Source: JAHEKO01 sp965212505 (GTDB lineage: Bacteria > Acidobacteriota > Thermoanaerobaculia > Multivoradales > JAHEKO01). Taken from it: a stretch of 64,000 nucleotides of DNA. The notes under the pieces are model-generated. The model saw nothing but the letters and a program-made list of their open reading frames with translations, was not told the origin of the DNA and made no database searches. Location of the stretch: positions 992,001-1,056,000 of the forward strand of contig OZ243123.1 of assembly GCA_965212505.1 (NCBI GenBank), in the 5' to 3' direction. Every line of letters starts with the position of its first letter. Position 1 is the first letter of the stretch. A program made the translations under genes and the position numbers. Below, piece by piece: positions 16,822 to 25,306 of this stretch.

Positions 16822-17160
16822 TCAACCAGCGTCAGGCGCCAGCTCCGCCGGCCCTTCGACATAAGCCTCTTCGACAAAGTCGAGTCGACTCAGCTCCGCC
16901 GCCTGGGCCTCGATCTCTTCGGGCTCGCCGTCGAAGTCGAGACGATAGTACCGATCGAGCCCCAGAGCCCTCTCGGTAGCTCGGGTGTTTCCGTCCGCGG
17001 TGGCTGGGTCGAAGACGGGCCGGACGTCGATCGGCCGATGCGCCTTCAGCCACGAGTTCAAGGCCGACAGGCGCTCGCCCCGTCCGGAGACGAACTCTCC
17101 GTTCTCGAGCACCGCGTCCTGTCCCGCGGCGAACTTTAGAACCAATCGAACTGCGGCCAC
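16822..17160 (-). pseudogene. Orphan S8-protease propeptide-like fragment
   Basis: The 112-aa frame resembles the N-terminal I9-like propeptide of the S8 protease at 17671: both start with RLV-[VL]-x-F, carry a run of L/E/A residues, and end with LD-x-VEEAYVE-x-P (LDFVEEAYVEGP here, LDEVAEAYVEPP there). It stops where the catalytic domain should begin. A stop codon immediately precedes the GTG and no ribosome-binding site is seen. It is probably the remnant of a second protease gene; a free-standing inhibitor is the alternative. Confidence 0.55.
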
Positions 17161-17290
17161 TTATCGAAGACTCCGTCCCTCGAGACGCTATCACCAGCGA
17201 CCCTCCACGGGTCGGACACGGTGCTGGCCTGAGCGCAGAAACGCGGTGGCCGGGCTAGGCCCCCGACCACCGCGACAGAAGGGATCTGAC

Positions 17291-17632
17291 TCAGGTTCCT
17301 TCGACGACGAGGCCGACGATGTTGCCGTTGTCGTGCCAGACTCGGACATTGCTGCCACTGCCCAAGAATGCTCGCTGCACCGTGTCCTGGATGCTGGCGC
17401 TCGGATTGTCGAGCTTCTTCCAGGAGCCGCCGACGAGCAGCCAAAGGCTGCGAGCGCTGCCGGGCGGGTAGGCGACCAGCTCGATCCAGTACTGGGTCGC
17501 GACTCCCGACGTGACGGCGGCGATGTCGGCTGAGGCGGCGACGCTGCTGGTAGGCCTGGTGGACGCCGTCGTAGCCGAGGCGACGCTGCTGCCAGCACCT
17601 GCGGCGAGGGGGGATGTGAGTGAAGCGGTCAT
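17291..17632 (-). CDS. Small protein carrying the C-terminal domain of the adjacent S8 protease
   Basis: GGAGGAG precedes the ATG at 17632. The first 45 residues are Ala/Thr/Ser-rich. Residues 46-113 match the last 70 residues of the S8 protease at 17671, with about six differences (shared blocks YWIELVAYPPGSARSLWLL, GSWKKLDNPSASIQDTVQ, NIVGLVVEGT). The duplication is recent at the protein and DNA levels. It has its own translation signals 38 nt after the protease, so it is probably co-transcribed. Role unknown; it could be a decoy, substrate or binding partner. Confidence 0.7.
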   Translation of the reverse strand: MTASLTSPLAAGAGSSVASATTASTRPTSSVAASADIAAVTSGVATQYWIELVAYPPGSARSLWLLVGGSWKKLDNPSASIQDTVQRAFLGSGSNVRVWHDNGNIVGLVVEGT

Positions 17633-17670
17633 GGTTGTCTCCTCCGTTGGATGAATGATCGTTCGGTTGA

Positions 17671-19335
17671 TCAGGTCCCTTCGACGACGAGGCCGACGAT
17701 GTCGCCGTTGTCGTACCAGGCGCGGACATTGCTGCCGGTACCGAGGAACGCGCGCTGCACGGTGTCCTGGATGCTGGCGCTCGGATTGTCGAGCTTCTTC
17801 CAGGAGCCGCCGACGAGCAGCCATAGGCTGCGTGCGCTACCGGGTGGGTAGGCGACCAACTCGATCCAGTACCCAGTGGCAATGCCGGAGCGAACGGCCT
17901 GTGGTTGCGGTATGAGGGCGATGGCGGCCTTGAGGTCGGGACGGTTTCCGATCCGTTGGCTCGCCGGGCCGTTGGGACCGTCCACCTGCGCTGAGCCGGT
18001 CGTGCGCAGGATCTGGCGCATCTCCTGGTAGGTGAGGGGCGCTCCGCCGCGAGCCTTCTGAATGCCCAGCAGGCATGCCGCTGCGCCGACGACGATCGGC
18101 GAAGCGCTCGAGGTACCACTGAAGCTGCGTGTGTAGTGTCGATTCTGATTGCTGCCGCCTTGAAGATCGCCGTAGCCGGCTGAAACCACTTCGCGACCCC
18201 ATCCCTGCGCGTCCACGCTCAGGCCGTAGTTGGAGAACCCGAGCCGGGAACGGTCGGGTCCGAAGTTGCCGCTAGGCGGAGCCCCGGCACCAATCAGTAG
18301 GGCACCCGAGTCACGTTGGCTGCGATCGAATCTGCCCTGGTAGACGGGATCGTCGAGGTTCTGAGAACCGTTGCCGGCAGCCGCGATGACGATGATGCCC
18401 TTGGCTACCGCATACTGGACCGCGGCGAAGTCCGCCGCCCACCACTCGATCGGGATGAAGCCGAACTGACCCGAGCCGGTCGAGTTCGGACCGCCCCGGT
18501 GGAGTTCAATCAAAATGATGTCGCCCTCGTTGAGCTGGTCGGCTGCCGTCTTGAGCGCCTGGGCGGTCGAGTTGCCGCTACCAAAGATCGAGACCGCTGA
18601 GAAGTTGGCCTCGTCCGCGATGCCGACGATTCCGAAGCTGTTGCGATCGCCACTGGTCTCTCCCTGAACGGCGGTGCCGTGGTTGAGCCAGCCGAGGTCG
18701 GTCGTCGCTGTTCCTCCAACCACGCCACCCTGGTTGAGCAGCAGGTCCTCGTGGTTAAAGTTCCAGGCCCCCTCGATATCGATGATCTCGATGCCCTGTC
18801 CTCGACCGCCGGCCTGGGTCCACGCGAACTTCGCATCGATTCCGTCGGTGGCCGGGTTCAGGTATCCCTGCTGGCCTGTGAAGTCGGGCGTCGCGGCAGG
18901 CGCGTCTGCGGCTGAAGTGACCTGAGGTGGATCGAAGGCGGCCGGAAACGCCGGCGGTTCGACATAGGCCTCAGCGACCTCGTCGAGCTTGTCGAATGCC
19001 GCAGCCAGCGTCTTCGCCTGGCGCGCGTCCTTGGCCTCGACGTGGTAGAAGCCGCTCAGGGTCGGCACCGCTGAACCGGTCGCGGCCGCTAGGCTCGCCG
19101 TTTGCCGATCGAGCTCGTCCTCGGTGTCCGCAAACGTCCGTTCGATCCGGGCCTCTGGATATCGCTCGAGTACCTTCTGCGCGCCGGCGACGTCCACACC
19201 CTTGGTCGAGGCGATCGCGGTGCCGGAGGCACGAATCCCCGCTTCATGCTTGAAGCAGACGACCAACCTGTTGTTCTTTTCCGGATTCTTGAAACTGAAG
19301 CCGGCCTCTTTTGCACTCTTTTTCTTCGCAGTCAC
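17671..19335 (-). CDS. Subtilisin-like serine protease (S8) with propeptide and C-terminal beta domain
   Basis: The 554-aa protein has a Lys-rich N-terminus without an obvious signal peptide, an I9-like propeptide (about 20-130), a catalytic domain (about 165-475) and a 70-residue C-terminal domain. The triad is Asp186 (in IIDIEGAW), His219 (NHGTAV) and Ser409 (SGTSSASP), with an AAAGNG oxyanion Asn near 350. The DIE context replaces the usual D-[ST]-G. The C-terminal domain is duplicated in the next gene. It lies downstream of a sigma factor gene on the same strand. Location and target are unknown. Confidence 0.88.
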   Translation of the reverse strand: MTAKKKSAKEAGFSFKNPEKNNRLVVCFKHEAGIRASGTAIASTKGVDVAGAQKVLERYPEARIERTFADTEDELDRQTASLAAATGSAVPTLSGFYHVEAKDARQAKTLAAAFDKLDEVAEAYVEPPAFPAAFDPPQVTSAADAPAATPDFTGQQGYLNPATDGIDAKFAWTQAGGRGQGIEIIDIEGAWNFNHEDLLLNQGGVVGGTATTDLGWLNHGTAVQGETSGDRNSFGIVGIADEANFSAVSIFGSGNSTAQALKTAADQLNEGDIILIELHRGGPNSTGSGQFGFIPIEWWAADFAAVQYAVAKGIIVIAAAGNGSQNLDDPVYQGRFDRSQRDSGALLIGAGAPPSGNFGPDRSRLGFSNYGLSVDAQGWGREVVSAGYGDLQGGSNQNRHYTRSFSGTSSASPIVVGAAACLLGIQKARGGAPLTYQEMRQILRTTGSAQVDGPNGPASQRIGNRPDLKAAIALIPQPQAVRSGIATGYWIELVAYPPGSARSLWLLVGGSWKKLDNPSASIQDTVQRAFLGTGSNVRAWYDNGDIVGLVVEGT

Positions 19336-19539
19336 TGTCTACTCCTCGTTTTCCTTTCGTTAGCCGTCTGACTTCCGTCGATCGCCTTGCACATAGGAGA
19401 CGCTCGCCGGTATCGGCTTCCCTCACTTGCCGCTTGGAAAGCGGTCTTCGACAGCGTCAGGCCAGACGCGCGACGAGGCTCCGACGGAAGGTGTCGGAGC
19501 CCCGAGCGACGTGACGGCGCGTGTCGTCGTCGCGCCGGG

Positions 19540-20070
19540 CTACTCGTCTCGATGGCCGTTCTTCGAGAGGCACGCTTTCAGGTCGGCGCGACCTCGCGTC
19601 ACCAGGTTCTCTGCGCGCTTGGGATCCCATCCGAGGCTCTCGGCGATCTCGCGATTGCGGTAGCCGAGCAGCCAGAGGGTGACGGCGCGGCGCCGGGCCG
19701 GGACCAGGGCCTGGAGGCAGCTGCGAATGGCCTGTCCGAGCTGATGGGCCTGGGCGGAGTCCTCGGGGCTGGGGACAGCGCTGGCCCAGGTCGCGCTCCT
19801 GCTCTCGTCGGCCTCGATCGGGCTCTCCCGCCGCCGTCGGCGCCGCCGGATTTCGTCGACAACGTGTGTGTACGCGGTGCGGTGTAGGTAGCCGTTCGAG
19901 AAGTCGAAGTCGTTCGCGCGCTCTCTACCGACCTTGACCACGCGAAGAAGCGCGACCTGGACGATGTCCTCGCGCTCGTTGGCGAGCCACGCTGGGCAGA
20001 TCCGGTTGATGCTCACAGACAATCTCCTGCGCAGCTCTGATAGCGCTTCTTCGCTTGGTGGTGGATTCAC
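19540..20070 (-). CDS. RNA polymerase sigma factor, ECF-like (minus-strand arm)
   Basis: The 176-aa protein starts at a GTG. Region 2 is visible as EDIVQVALLRVVKV with FSNGYLHRTAYTHVVDEIRRRRRRR (residues about 35-82), and region 4 as LGYRNREIAESLGWDPKRAENLVTRGRADL near 137-165. It is clearly paralogous to the sigma factor at 21013-21534: both have an [IV]CP-[AG]-WL motif and a VDEIRR-type region 2 end. It sits 16 nt after the exported-protein gene at 20087 and upstream of the S8 protease gene. Confidence 0.85.
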   Translation of the reverse strand: MNPPPSEEALSELRRRLSVSINRICPAWLANEREDIVQVALLRVVKVGRERANDFDFSNGYLHRTAYTHVVDEIRRRRRRRESPIEADESRSATWASAVPSPEDSAQAHQLGQAIRSCLQALVPARRRAVTLWLLGYRNREIAESLGWDPKRAENLVTRGRADLKACLSKNGHRDE

Positions 20071-20086
20071 GTCGTCCCTATCCGGG

Positions 20087-20869
20087 TCACCACTTGCTCT
20101 TCTTGCCCGGGCAAACCTGTTGGCCGCGTTCGCGGTCGCTCTTGCTCGAGAATGTGATCCTCAATCCCGCACGGATGTCGACGAAGTCCAGGTTAGGACC
20201 GGGAGTCTGTATCTCGTGGTAGGTGGCGCTGGCGATGGCGTCGAGCCAGGCGGTCTTGAGCCGAGACTCGGGCTCTGCTGTGCAACTCGGCGTCAGCGCG
20301 ACCTGCACGCTGCCGCCAAGACTCCAACCGATGTCGGTCCCTCCTTGACTCAAATCCGACGAGTCGAGGTCGTAGGCGCCGACCGCGGCGACCAGGCTTG
20401 TCGCCATTCGCTCATGTTTTGGAACGAACCAGCGCCGGTAGCCGAGTTGGATCGAGTCGATCTCGATCTCGCTCGCTCGATTGTCCACGTCGTCGTAACG
20501 CGCCACCCGGAGCTCGGCGTAGTTGCTGCAGAGCATGCAGTCCTTCTGCGGAACACGGCGGGCGCCCTCGGCTAGCTGGTTGGCGTCGCTCGATACCGAT
20601 CGCTTCCAGCCATATCGGCCGAGGTCGCCCTCCACTCCACTCGCGTCGGTGCAAACCACCTCGGAGTTCGCCTCCTCCTCGCGACAAGGCTCCCAGAACT
20701 CCCACTTCGGTTTGAACAAGCGTTTCTCTAGGCGAACTTCGACCGATCCGAACTCGACGCTGGCGCTCTTGTCCCCCCACCTGGTGGGGCAGGCTTCGAT
20801 GCTTTCCTCCATTGCGGCGAAGACCAGCACTGCGCAGACCAAAGACCTCAGAAGACGACACCTACTCAT
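20087..20869 (-). CDS. Exported hypothetical protein, possibly a beta-barrel
   Basis: AAAGGAG precedes the ATG at 20869. The 260-aa protein starts with a signal-like segment (RLLRSLVCAVLVFAAM), contains paired Cys residues including C-M-L-C, and its second half has alternating hydrophobic strands (SLVAAVGAYDL, GWSLGGSVQVAL, FVDIRAGLRITF) like a small outer-membrane barrel. It is the first gene of the minus-strand arm and is divergent from the second sigma factor. Function unknown. Confidence 0.6.
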   Translation of the reverse strand: MSRCRLLRSLVCAVLVFAAMEESIEACPTRWGDKSASVEFGSVEVRLEKRLFKPKWEFWEPCREEEANSEVVCTDASGVEGDLGRYGWKRSVSSDANQLAEGARRVPQKDCMLCSNYAELRVARYDDVDNRASEIEIDSIQLGYRRWFVPKHERMATSLVAAVGAYDLDSSDLSQGGTDIGWSLGGSVQVALTPSCTAEPESRLKTAWLDAIASATYHEIQTPGPNLDFVDIRAGLRITFSSKSDRERGQQVCPGKKSKW

Positions 20870-20953
20870 CACAAGCTCCTTTCCAAACAGCAACAAAGAA
20901 AAACAGACCCGCCTCCCGCACTCACCAAGAAGTAACGGAGCGAACCTTCGGTC

Positions 20954-20994
20954 CGTCTCACCTACGAGGGTTAGAATCTTCCGTAACGTCTCAC
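20954..20994 (+). promoter_or_regulatory. Twin CGTCTCAC boxes in the divergent sigma-factor promoter region
   Basis: The octamer CGTCTCAC occurs at 20954-20961 and again at 20987-20994 in the 143-nt gap between the exported-protein gene and the plus-strand sigma factor. CGTC/GTCT cores are typical -10 elements for ECF sigma factors, so these may be autoregulated promoters. -35 partners are not clear. Confidence 0.35.
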
Positions 20995-21012
20995 TTAGTC
21001 GGGGGTCAGGCA

Positions 21013-21534
21013 ATGCACTCGGATGACTTCGCGCGCCTGCGGAAGCGGTTGGGCCACGCTGTCGACCGCGTATGCCCCGGCTGGCTCTGCGACAAGAAAG
21101 ACGACCTCGTTCAGGCTGGGATGATGGCGGTGCTGAGAATCGTCCGCCGAAGCGAGGAGAAACGAGAGTTCTCTTCGTCCTACTTGAGAAAGGTGGCGTA
21201 TTCGGCGCTCGTGGACGAGATTCGCCGATTTCGGAGCCGCAGGGAGGTATCACTGGAAACCACAGACGAAGGCGCAGCCCTGAGAGCAGAAACATCGAGT
21301 CGTTTGGATCCTGAGAGCCTGCTCGCAGGGCGTCGGATCGGAAACGCGATCCGGCGGTGCTTGAAGCAGTTGGTCAGTCCTCGCGAGCTCGCGGTCACCC
21401 TCCACCTGCTCGGCTACCGTACCGATCAGATCGCGGGGCGCATGGGTTGGAACCAGAAACGCGCCCGCAACCTGGTCTATCGAGGACTCGAGAATCTACG
21501 AGAGTGCCTGCGAGGCAAGGAGGTCCACCTGTGA
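21013..21534 (+). CDS. RNA polymerase sigma factor, ECF-like (plus-strand arm)
   Basis: The 173-aa protein from the ATG at 21013 has region 2 (DDLVQAGMMAVLRIV, then SSYLRKVAYSALVDEIRR) and region 4 (LGYRTDQIAGRMGWNQKRARNLVYRGLENL). It is a paralogue of the sigma factor at 19540-20070. Its stop overlaps the start of the anti-sigma gene (GTGA), which implies coupled synthesis, the usual arrangement for a sigma/anti-sigma pair. Confidence 0.87.
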   Translation: MHSDDFARLRKRLGHAVDRVCPGWLCDKKDDLVQAGMMAVLRIVRRSEEKREFSSSYLRKVAYSALVDEIRRFRSRREVSLETTDEGAALRAETSSRLDPESLLAGRRIGNAIRRCLKQLVSPRELAVTLHLLGYRTDQIAGRMGWNQKRARNLVYRGLENLRECLRGKEVHL

Positions 21535-22163
21535 GCGATAGTCAAGGCGAGAACGCGCGTCTCCGTGCGGCTTTTGCGGCGACGGCGCCTGGAGATGCTC
21601 CAACCGCCGACTGCCCGCCGGCTGATCGGCTTTGGGAAGCGATGCGTGGCAACTGCGCCCCAGACGAGCTTCGAACGCTCCTCGAACACGTTGCCTCCTG
21701 CACCGTCTGTACCGAGTCGTGGCGCCTGGGGCGCGAGATGGAGAGGGAGGAGCGCCCCAGCTGGGTGAGCGGTTGGCGCGTGGCGAGTGCCGCGGCCGCT
21801 GTCCTGGCCGTCGTCACGTTGGGGATCGCTATGCGTGAGATGAGCCCGGGCCCGCCGGGCTCGGTCGCTCGAACGGCCGACGAGCGAGCCCTCGAGCTCA
21901 CCTCGGGGACCGAGCCGATTGCACGGAGCCAGTGCCTGTTGACCTGGACACCCTTCGATCAAGCCACCTACGACGTCGTGGTGTCGACGGCGAGCCTGGT
22001 TTCCGTCTCGGAGGCGAATGGACTCGAGCGCCCGCAGTACCTGGTGCCCGAGGCCAGTCTCGAGGGCATCGCATCGGGAGCGTCGATGATGATTCTGGTC
22101 AAGGTGCGCGACTCATCCGGCTCGGTAGTGGAAAGTCGTACTCTCGAGTTCCAGATCGAATAG
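21531..22163 (+). CDS. Membrane anti-sigma factor with zinc-finger N-terminus
   Basis: AAGGAGG precedes a GTG at 21531 that overlaps the sigma stop. The 210-aa protein has an N-terminal H-x3-C-x2-C zinc-finger-like site (EHVASCTVCTESW near residues 52-65), one membrane segment near residues 82-104 (VASAAAAVLAVVTLGIA) and an extracytoplasmic domain with FN3-like strands (CLLTWTPFDQATYDVVV). This is the ZAS anti-sigma layout: the finger binds sigma in the cytosol and the outer domain senses. The next gene, 10 nt on, encodes a protease. Confidence 0.78.
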   Translation: MSDSQGENARLRAAFAATAPGDAPTADCPPADRLWEAMRGNCAPDELRTLLEHVASCTVCTESWRLGREMEREERPSWVSGWRVASAAAAVLAVVTLGIAMREMSPGPPGSVARTADERALELTSGTEPIARSQCLLTWTPFDQATYDVVVSTASLVSVSEANGLERPQYLVPEASLEGIASGASMMILVKVRDSSGSVVESRTLEFQIE

Positions 22164-22173
22164 GCGTTCGGCT

Positions 22174-24936
22174 GTGAGACTCGTCGCCTTGTTGTCGGTC
22201 TTGCTCGTCGGGTCGGCGTTTGCAGAGGTTGCGCCGTCGTTTGAGGCGTGTCGTCTTCGGTTCGCCGACGATCCTCGACGACAGGCGCACTGCATCTACT
22301 CGGAAGGACGGGTTGCACACGCCAATGACCAAGCCGGTGGCGCGCTAGGCGAGTTGGCCCGATCGCACCCCGATGACGGCTGGGCGCAGTACTACCAGGG
22401 GCGCATGAGTCTGTATGTGGGGGGCGGATCTGATCTGGAGCGGGCCGTTGAGCTTTTCTCCAAGCGGGGCGACGTGGCTGGAGAGATTCGCGCGCGAGCA
22501 AGTCTCGTGACGCTCTATCGCAACGAGCCCGATACGGCGGAGCGGCATTTGGTCGAGCTACGTCGGCTCGCGGCGGCCAGCGACGTGGCAGCGGATCGGG
22601 CGGTGATCGGCATCGCCGAGGCGCACTATCGGATGGCTCCCGGAGGGGACCTGGAACAGGCCTACCTCCATCTCCTGAACGCGCTCGACGATCTGGAGCC
22701 AGCCGCGCCCACTCACTATCCTTACCTCTTCGAGTGCCTCCGCGCCCTGACTCAACTGGCCATCGAGTTCGACGACGCGGATGCGGCCAGGCGCTACTCG
22801 GCCCAATCCGTGCGGCTGGCTGAAGAGGCTGGAGTCACGTCGGACGAAGCGGAGGCCAGGTACAACGCGACCTACCGCCGCCTGAGGACACGGCCGCCGG
22901 GCGAGCGAGAGCGCCGTGAGTTGCTCGATGAGCTGCGTCGGGAGCTCGACCTCGCAATTGACGCCGGGAGCCTCGAGGTGGAAGCCAAGACGCTGTGGTC
23001 GCTCTCGGTCCTGGATGGAGGCGCCGACGCCCAGCTGGACCTCGAGCGCTGCGTGGAACTGGCCCGCCAGATCGAGTATCCCCAGCAAGAGCGGCGTTGT
23101 CTGCTCTCTCTCGCCTCCAGCGTGTTGGCGGCCGACCCGGCGCGGGCGGAAGGATTGGTGACCCAAGCGTACGCCGCCGACGAGGCGAGGTACCCCTGGC
23201 GACTGCTCTACGGCTGGGACGACTACCTGAGGGTGATGTGGGAGACGCAACCGGCCGAGAGGGCGATCGAGGCGTCCGAGGCCTTCCTCGACACGATCGA
23301 GGGTCTGCGGCGGGTGCAAATCGGTTCGGCTTCCGAGCAGCTGCTCTCGGCCTGGGCGGATGTCTACTACTGGATCGCCGGCCGGCTCCTCCGTGATGCT
23401 CGCGGTTCGGAGGATGTGAGCCGAGCCTTTGCGGTGATGGAGCGCTTTCGCGCCCAGACACTGCGCGAGGCACTGGGTCAGCGGCGGACTCCGGACTCGG
23501 TGCTGCCCGACGCGTTGGTCGTTCGGCGAAGGGATCTCGAGGACGCTCTGGCGGCGGTCTACCGACAGCTTCTCGATCCCCGTACGGTCGGCGAGCAGCG
23601 TGCAGAGCTCCTAGGCGACCTCGAGCTGCTCGAGCGCCGCGAGGCCGAGTTGAGCGGAGAGCTGGCGCGCTTCGAGCCGCAGCCGACAGTCCTGGATGTG
23701 CCCGCGTCAGACCTGCTCGAGAAGGTCCGAGCGAATCTCGCCGAGGACGAAGCGCTGATCTCGTACCAGCTCGGTTCGGACCTGGGATGGGATCGTCGGT
23801 TTCGAGGAGGCGCCTGGGCCCAAGTTGTCACTCGAGACGATTTGGAGGTCGTGCCGCTGGCCGCCGACCGAGCTGTGATGGAGGGCAAGCTCGAGCTCTT
23901 TCGTGGCCTGAGCGACCCCGAGAGTGAAGAGGCTCTCGTCGACCTTTACGACGCGGTGCTCGGGCCAGCTCTCGATGAGCTACCGCCGGCCGTCGACAAG
24001 CTGGTCATTGTTCCAGACGGCCTGTTGCACGTGCTGCCGTTCTCGCTGCTGCGCGCGGCTCCGGGAGCGAGCCCGATGGCGGTGTCCTACGAACTGGCGA
24101 TCGCACCCTCGGCGACGCTGTGGCTGCGATGGCAGAGCAGTGACCCGCCTCGGTCGCAGAATCCGGAGGGGGCAGCATTGGTGCTGGCGAATCCGTTGCT
24201 GCCGGCCGCCGGCGATCCATCGCCCCAGCGCTCGTGGGCGCTCGAGAGTGGGGCCGCACTCGGTCCGCTGCCAGCCGCGCAGTGGGAGGGGAAACGGATC
24301 GTACGGCGACTGGGCGAGGCGAGCCGCCTCGTGTTCGCCTCGGAGGCCAGCGAGGCCTTCCTCAAGACGGTCGATCTAGCGCCTTTCGGCGCCCTCCATC
24401 TGGCCGTTCACGCCGTAGTCAACACCCGGCGGCCAGATCGATCTGGCGTGGTTCTCGCCGCTGGCGATGGTGAGGACGGCATCCTGCGGCCGCCCGAGAT
24501 CGCCCAGCTTCGCGGTCTCGAGGGCAAGTTGGCAGTTCTCTCTTCCTGTAGCGGCGCGACCGGCAGCGTTCTTCGAGGAGAGGGTGTACTCAGCCTCGCC
24601 CGAGCGTTCTTTCTCGCCGGTTCGCATGCTGTCGTGGCCAGCCTATGGCCGCTCGATGATGGCGAAGCGGCTCGCTTCTTTGACGACCTGTACACACATC
24701 TAGGTCGCGGCCGTACCGTTCGCGAGGCGGTTGCGGCGACTCAGCGTGAATGGATCGAAGAGGGTCGCTCGGCAAGGACGTGGGCCGGCGTCGTGGTGCT
24801 GGGCAACGGCGATCTGGTGCTCGCCTCGAGTCCGGGGCCTGGTCGGTTCGTAGGGTCCCCGCTCGCACTCTTGGGCGGATTTGCGGCTCTGCTGGCGCTG
24901 GCGCTCTGGATCGCGGGCCGCCGTCGCACCCGCTAG
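22174..24936 (+). CDS. Exported, membrane-anchored TPR-CHAT caspase-like protease
   Basis: The 920-aa protein has a signal peptide (MRLVALLSVLLVGSAFA), TPR-like helical repeats through about residue 430, a coiled linker (about 430-520) and a CHAT domain (about 600-880). The caspase-type dyad is His746 in LHLAVHAVVN and Cys792 in LSSCSGATG, with VPDGLLHVLPF and GSHAVVASLWPLDD as further CHAT signatures. A membrane segment (ALLGGFAALLALALWIAG) and a short basic tail end the protein, so the protease probably faces the periplasm and is anchored at its C-terminus. It follows the anti-sigma gene by 10 nt and is the obvious candidate to cleave it or to be controlled by it. Confidence 0.88.
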   Translation: MRLVALLSVLLVGSAFAEVAPSFEACRLRFADDPRRQAHCIYSEGRVAHANDQAGGALGELARSHPDDGWAQYYQGRMSLYVGGGSDLERAVELFSKRGDVAGEIRARASLVTLYRNEPDTAERHLVELRRLAAASDVAADRAVIGIAEAHYRMAPGGDLEQAYLHLLNALDDLEPAAPTHYPYLFECLRALTQLAIEFDDADAARRYSAQSVRLAEEAGVTSDEAEARYNATYRRLRTRPPGERERRELLDELRRELDLAIDAGSLEVEAKTLWSLSVLDGGADAQLDLERCVELARQIEYPQQERRCLLSLASSVLAADPARAEGLVTQAYAADEARYPWRLLYGWDDYLRVMWETQPAERAIEASEAFLDTIEGLRRVQIGSASEQLLSAWADVYYWIAGRLLRDARGSEDVSRAFAVMERFRAQTLREALGQRRTPDSVLPDALVVRRRDLEDALAAVYRQLLDPRTVGEQRAELLGDLELLERREAELSGELARFEPQPTVLDVPASDLLEKVRANLAEDEALISYQLGSDLGWDRRFRGGAWAQVVTRDDLEVVPLAADRAVMEGKLELFRGLSDPESEEALVDLYDAVLGPALDELPPAVDKLVIVPDGLLHVLPFSLLRAAPGASPMAVSYELAIAPSATLWLRWQSSDPPRSQNPEGAALVLANPLLPAAGDPSPQRSWALESGAALGPLPAAQWEGKRIVRRLGEASRLVFASEASEAFLKTVDLAPFGALHLAVHAVVNTRRPDRSGVVLAAGDGEDGILRPPEIAQLRGLEGKLAVLSSCSGATGSVLRGEGVLSLARAFFLAGSHAVVASLWPLDDGEAARFFDDLYTHLGRGRTVREAVAATQREWIEEGRSARTWAGVVVLGNGDLVLASSPGPGRFVGSPLALLGGFAALLALALWIAGRRRTR

Positions 24937-25026
24937 GCCCAATCCGAGCCGGATCGTCAATCGCTCGGTGTGTAGCAGCAGCTGGTCGGCCCGCGTACCG
25001 ACGGAGGTATCGACGGAACGACGGTC

Positions 25027-25224
25027 ATGATCGAGGCGCGGATGCGACTTGGCGGTTGGGCGACTGGTTTGACCGTTGATCGGCTGCGATGCCGCAACAT
25101 CTCAACGGGTCACAGTGCGTCGACCTCGACGCTGGATGGAAGCTCCTTTGATTGTGAAGAGATGGGCCTTCCAGTTAGTCCAGGAGACACGATCCAGCTG
25201 ATGGTTCGAGGGCGGGTCGAGTAG
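25027..25224 (+). pseudogene. Orphan Cys module of a secreted protein family
   Basis: This 65-aa frame (open back to 24976) consists almost entirely of one repeat of the module seen twice at the end of the beta-helix protein at 46893-48515: a CRN-[IL]-[ST]-T segment, then S-F-D-C-E-x2-G-L and G-D-T-I. No signal peptide or ribosome-binding site is seen. It is probably the surviving 3' end of a deleted surface-protein gene. Confidence 0.5.
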
Positions 25225-25306
25225 TGAGACTGCTATGAGCTGTTCTGGCCGAGCACACCAGGCTCCGATCCTAGTCAACGTGTTCGCTGGGCACACTCTT
25301 GGCACA

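Noticed and set aside
19336..19539. A small gene between the S8 protease and the sigma factor
   Set aside because: Frames in this gap have no start signals and their composition follows the antisense pattern; the gap is treated as leader sequence.
22558..23319. Long frames antisense to the CHAT protease gene
   Set aside because: They arise from GC-rich codon bias of the real gene and have no ribosome-binding site or recognisable domain.
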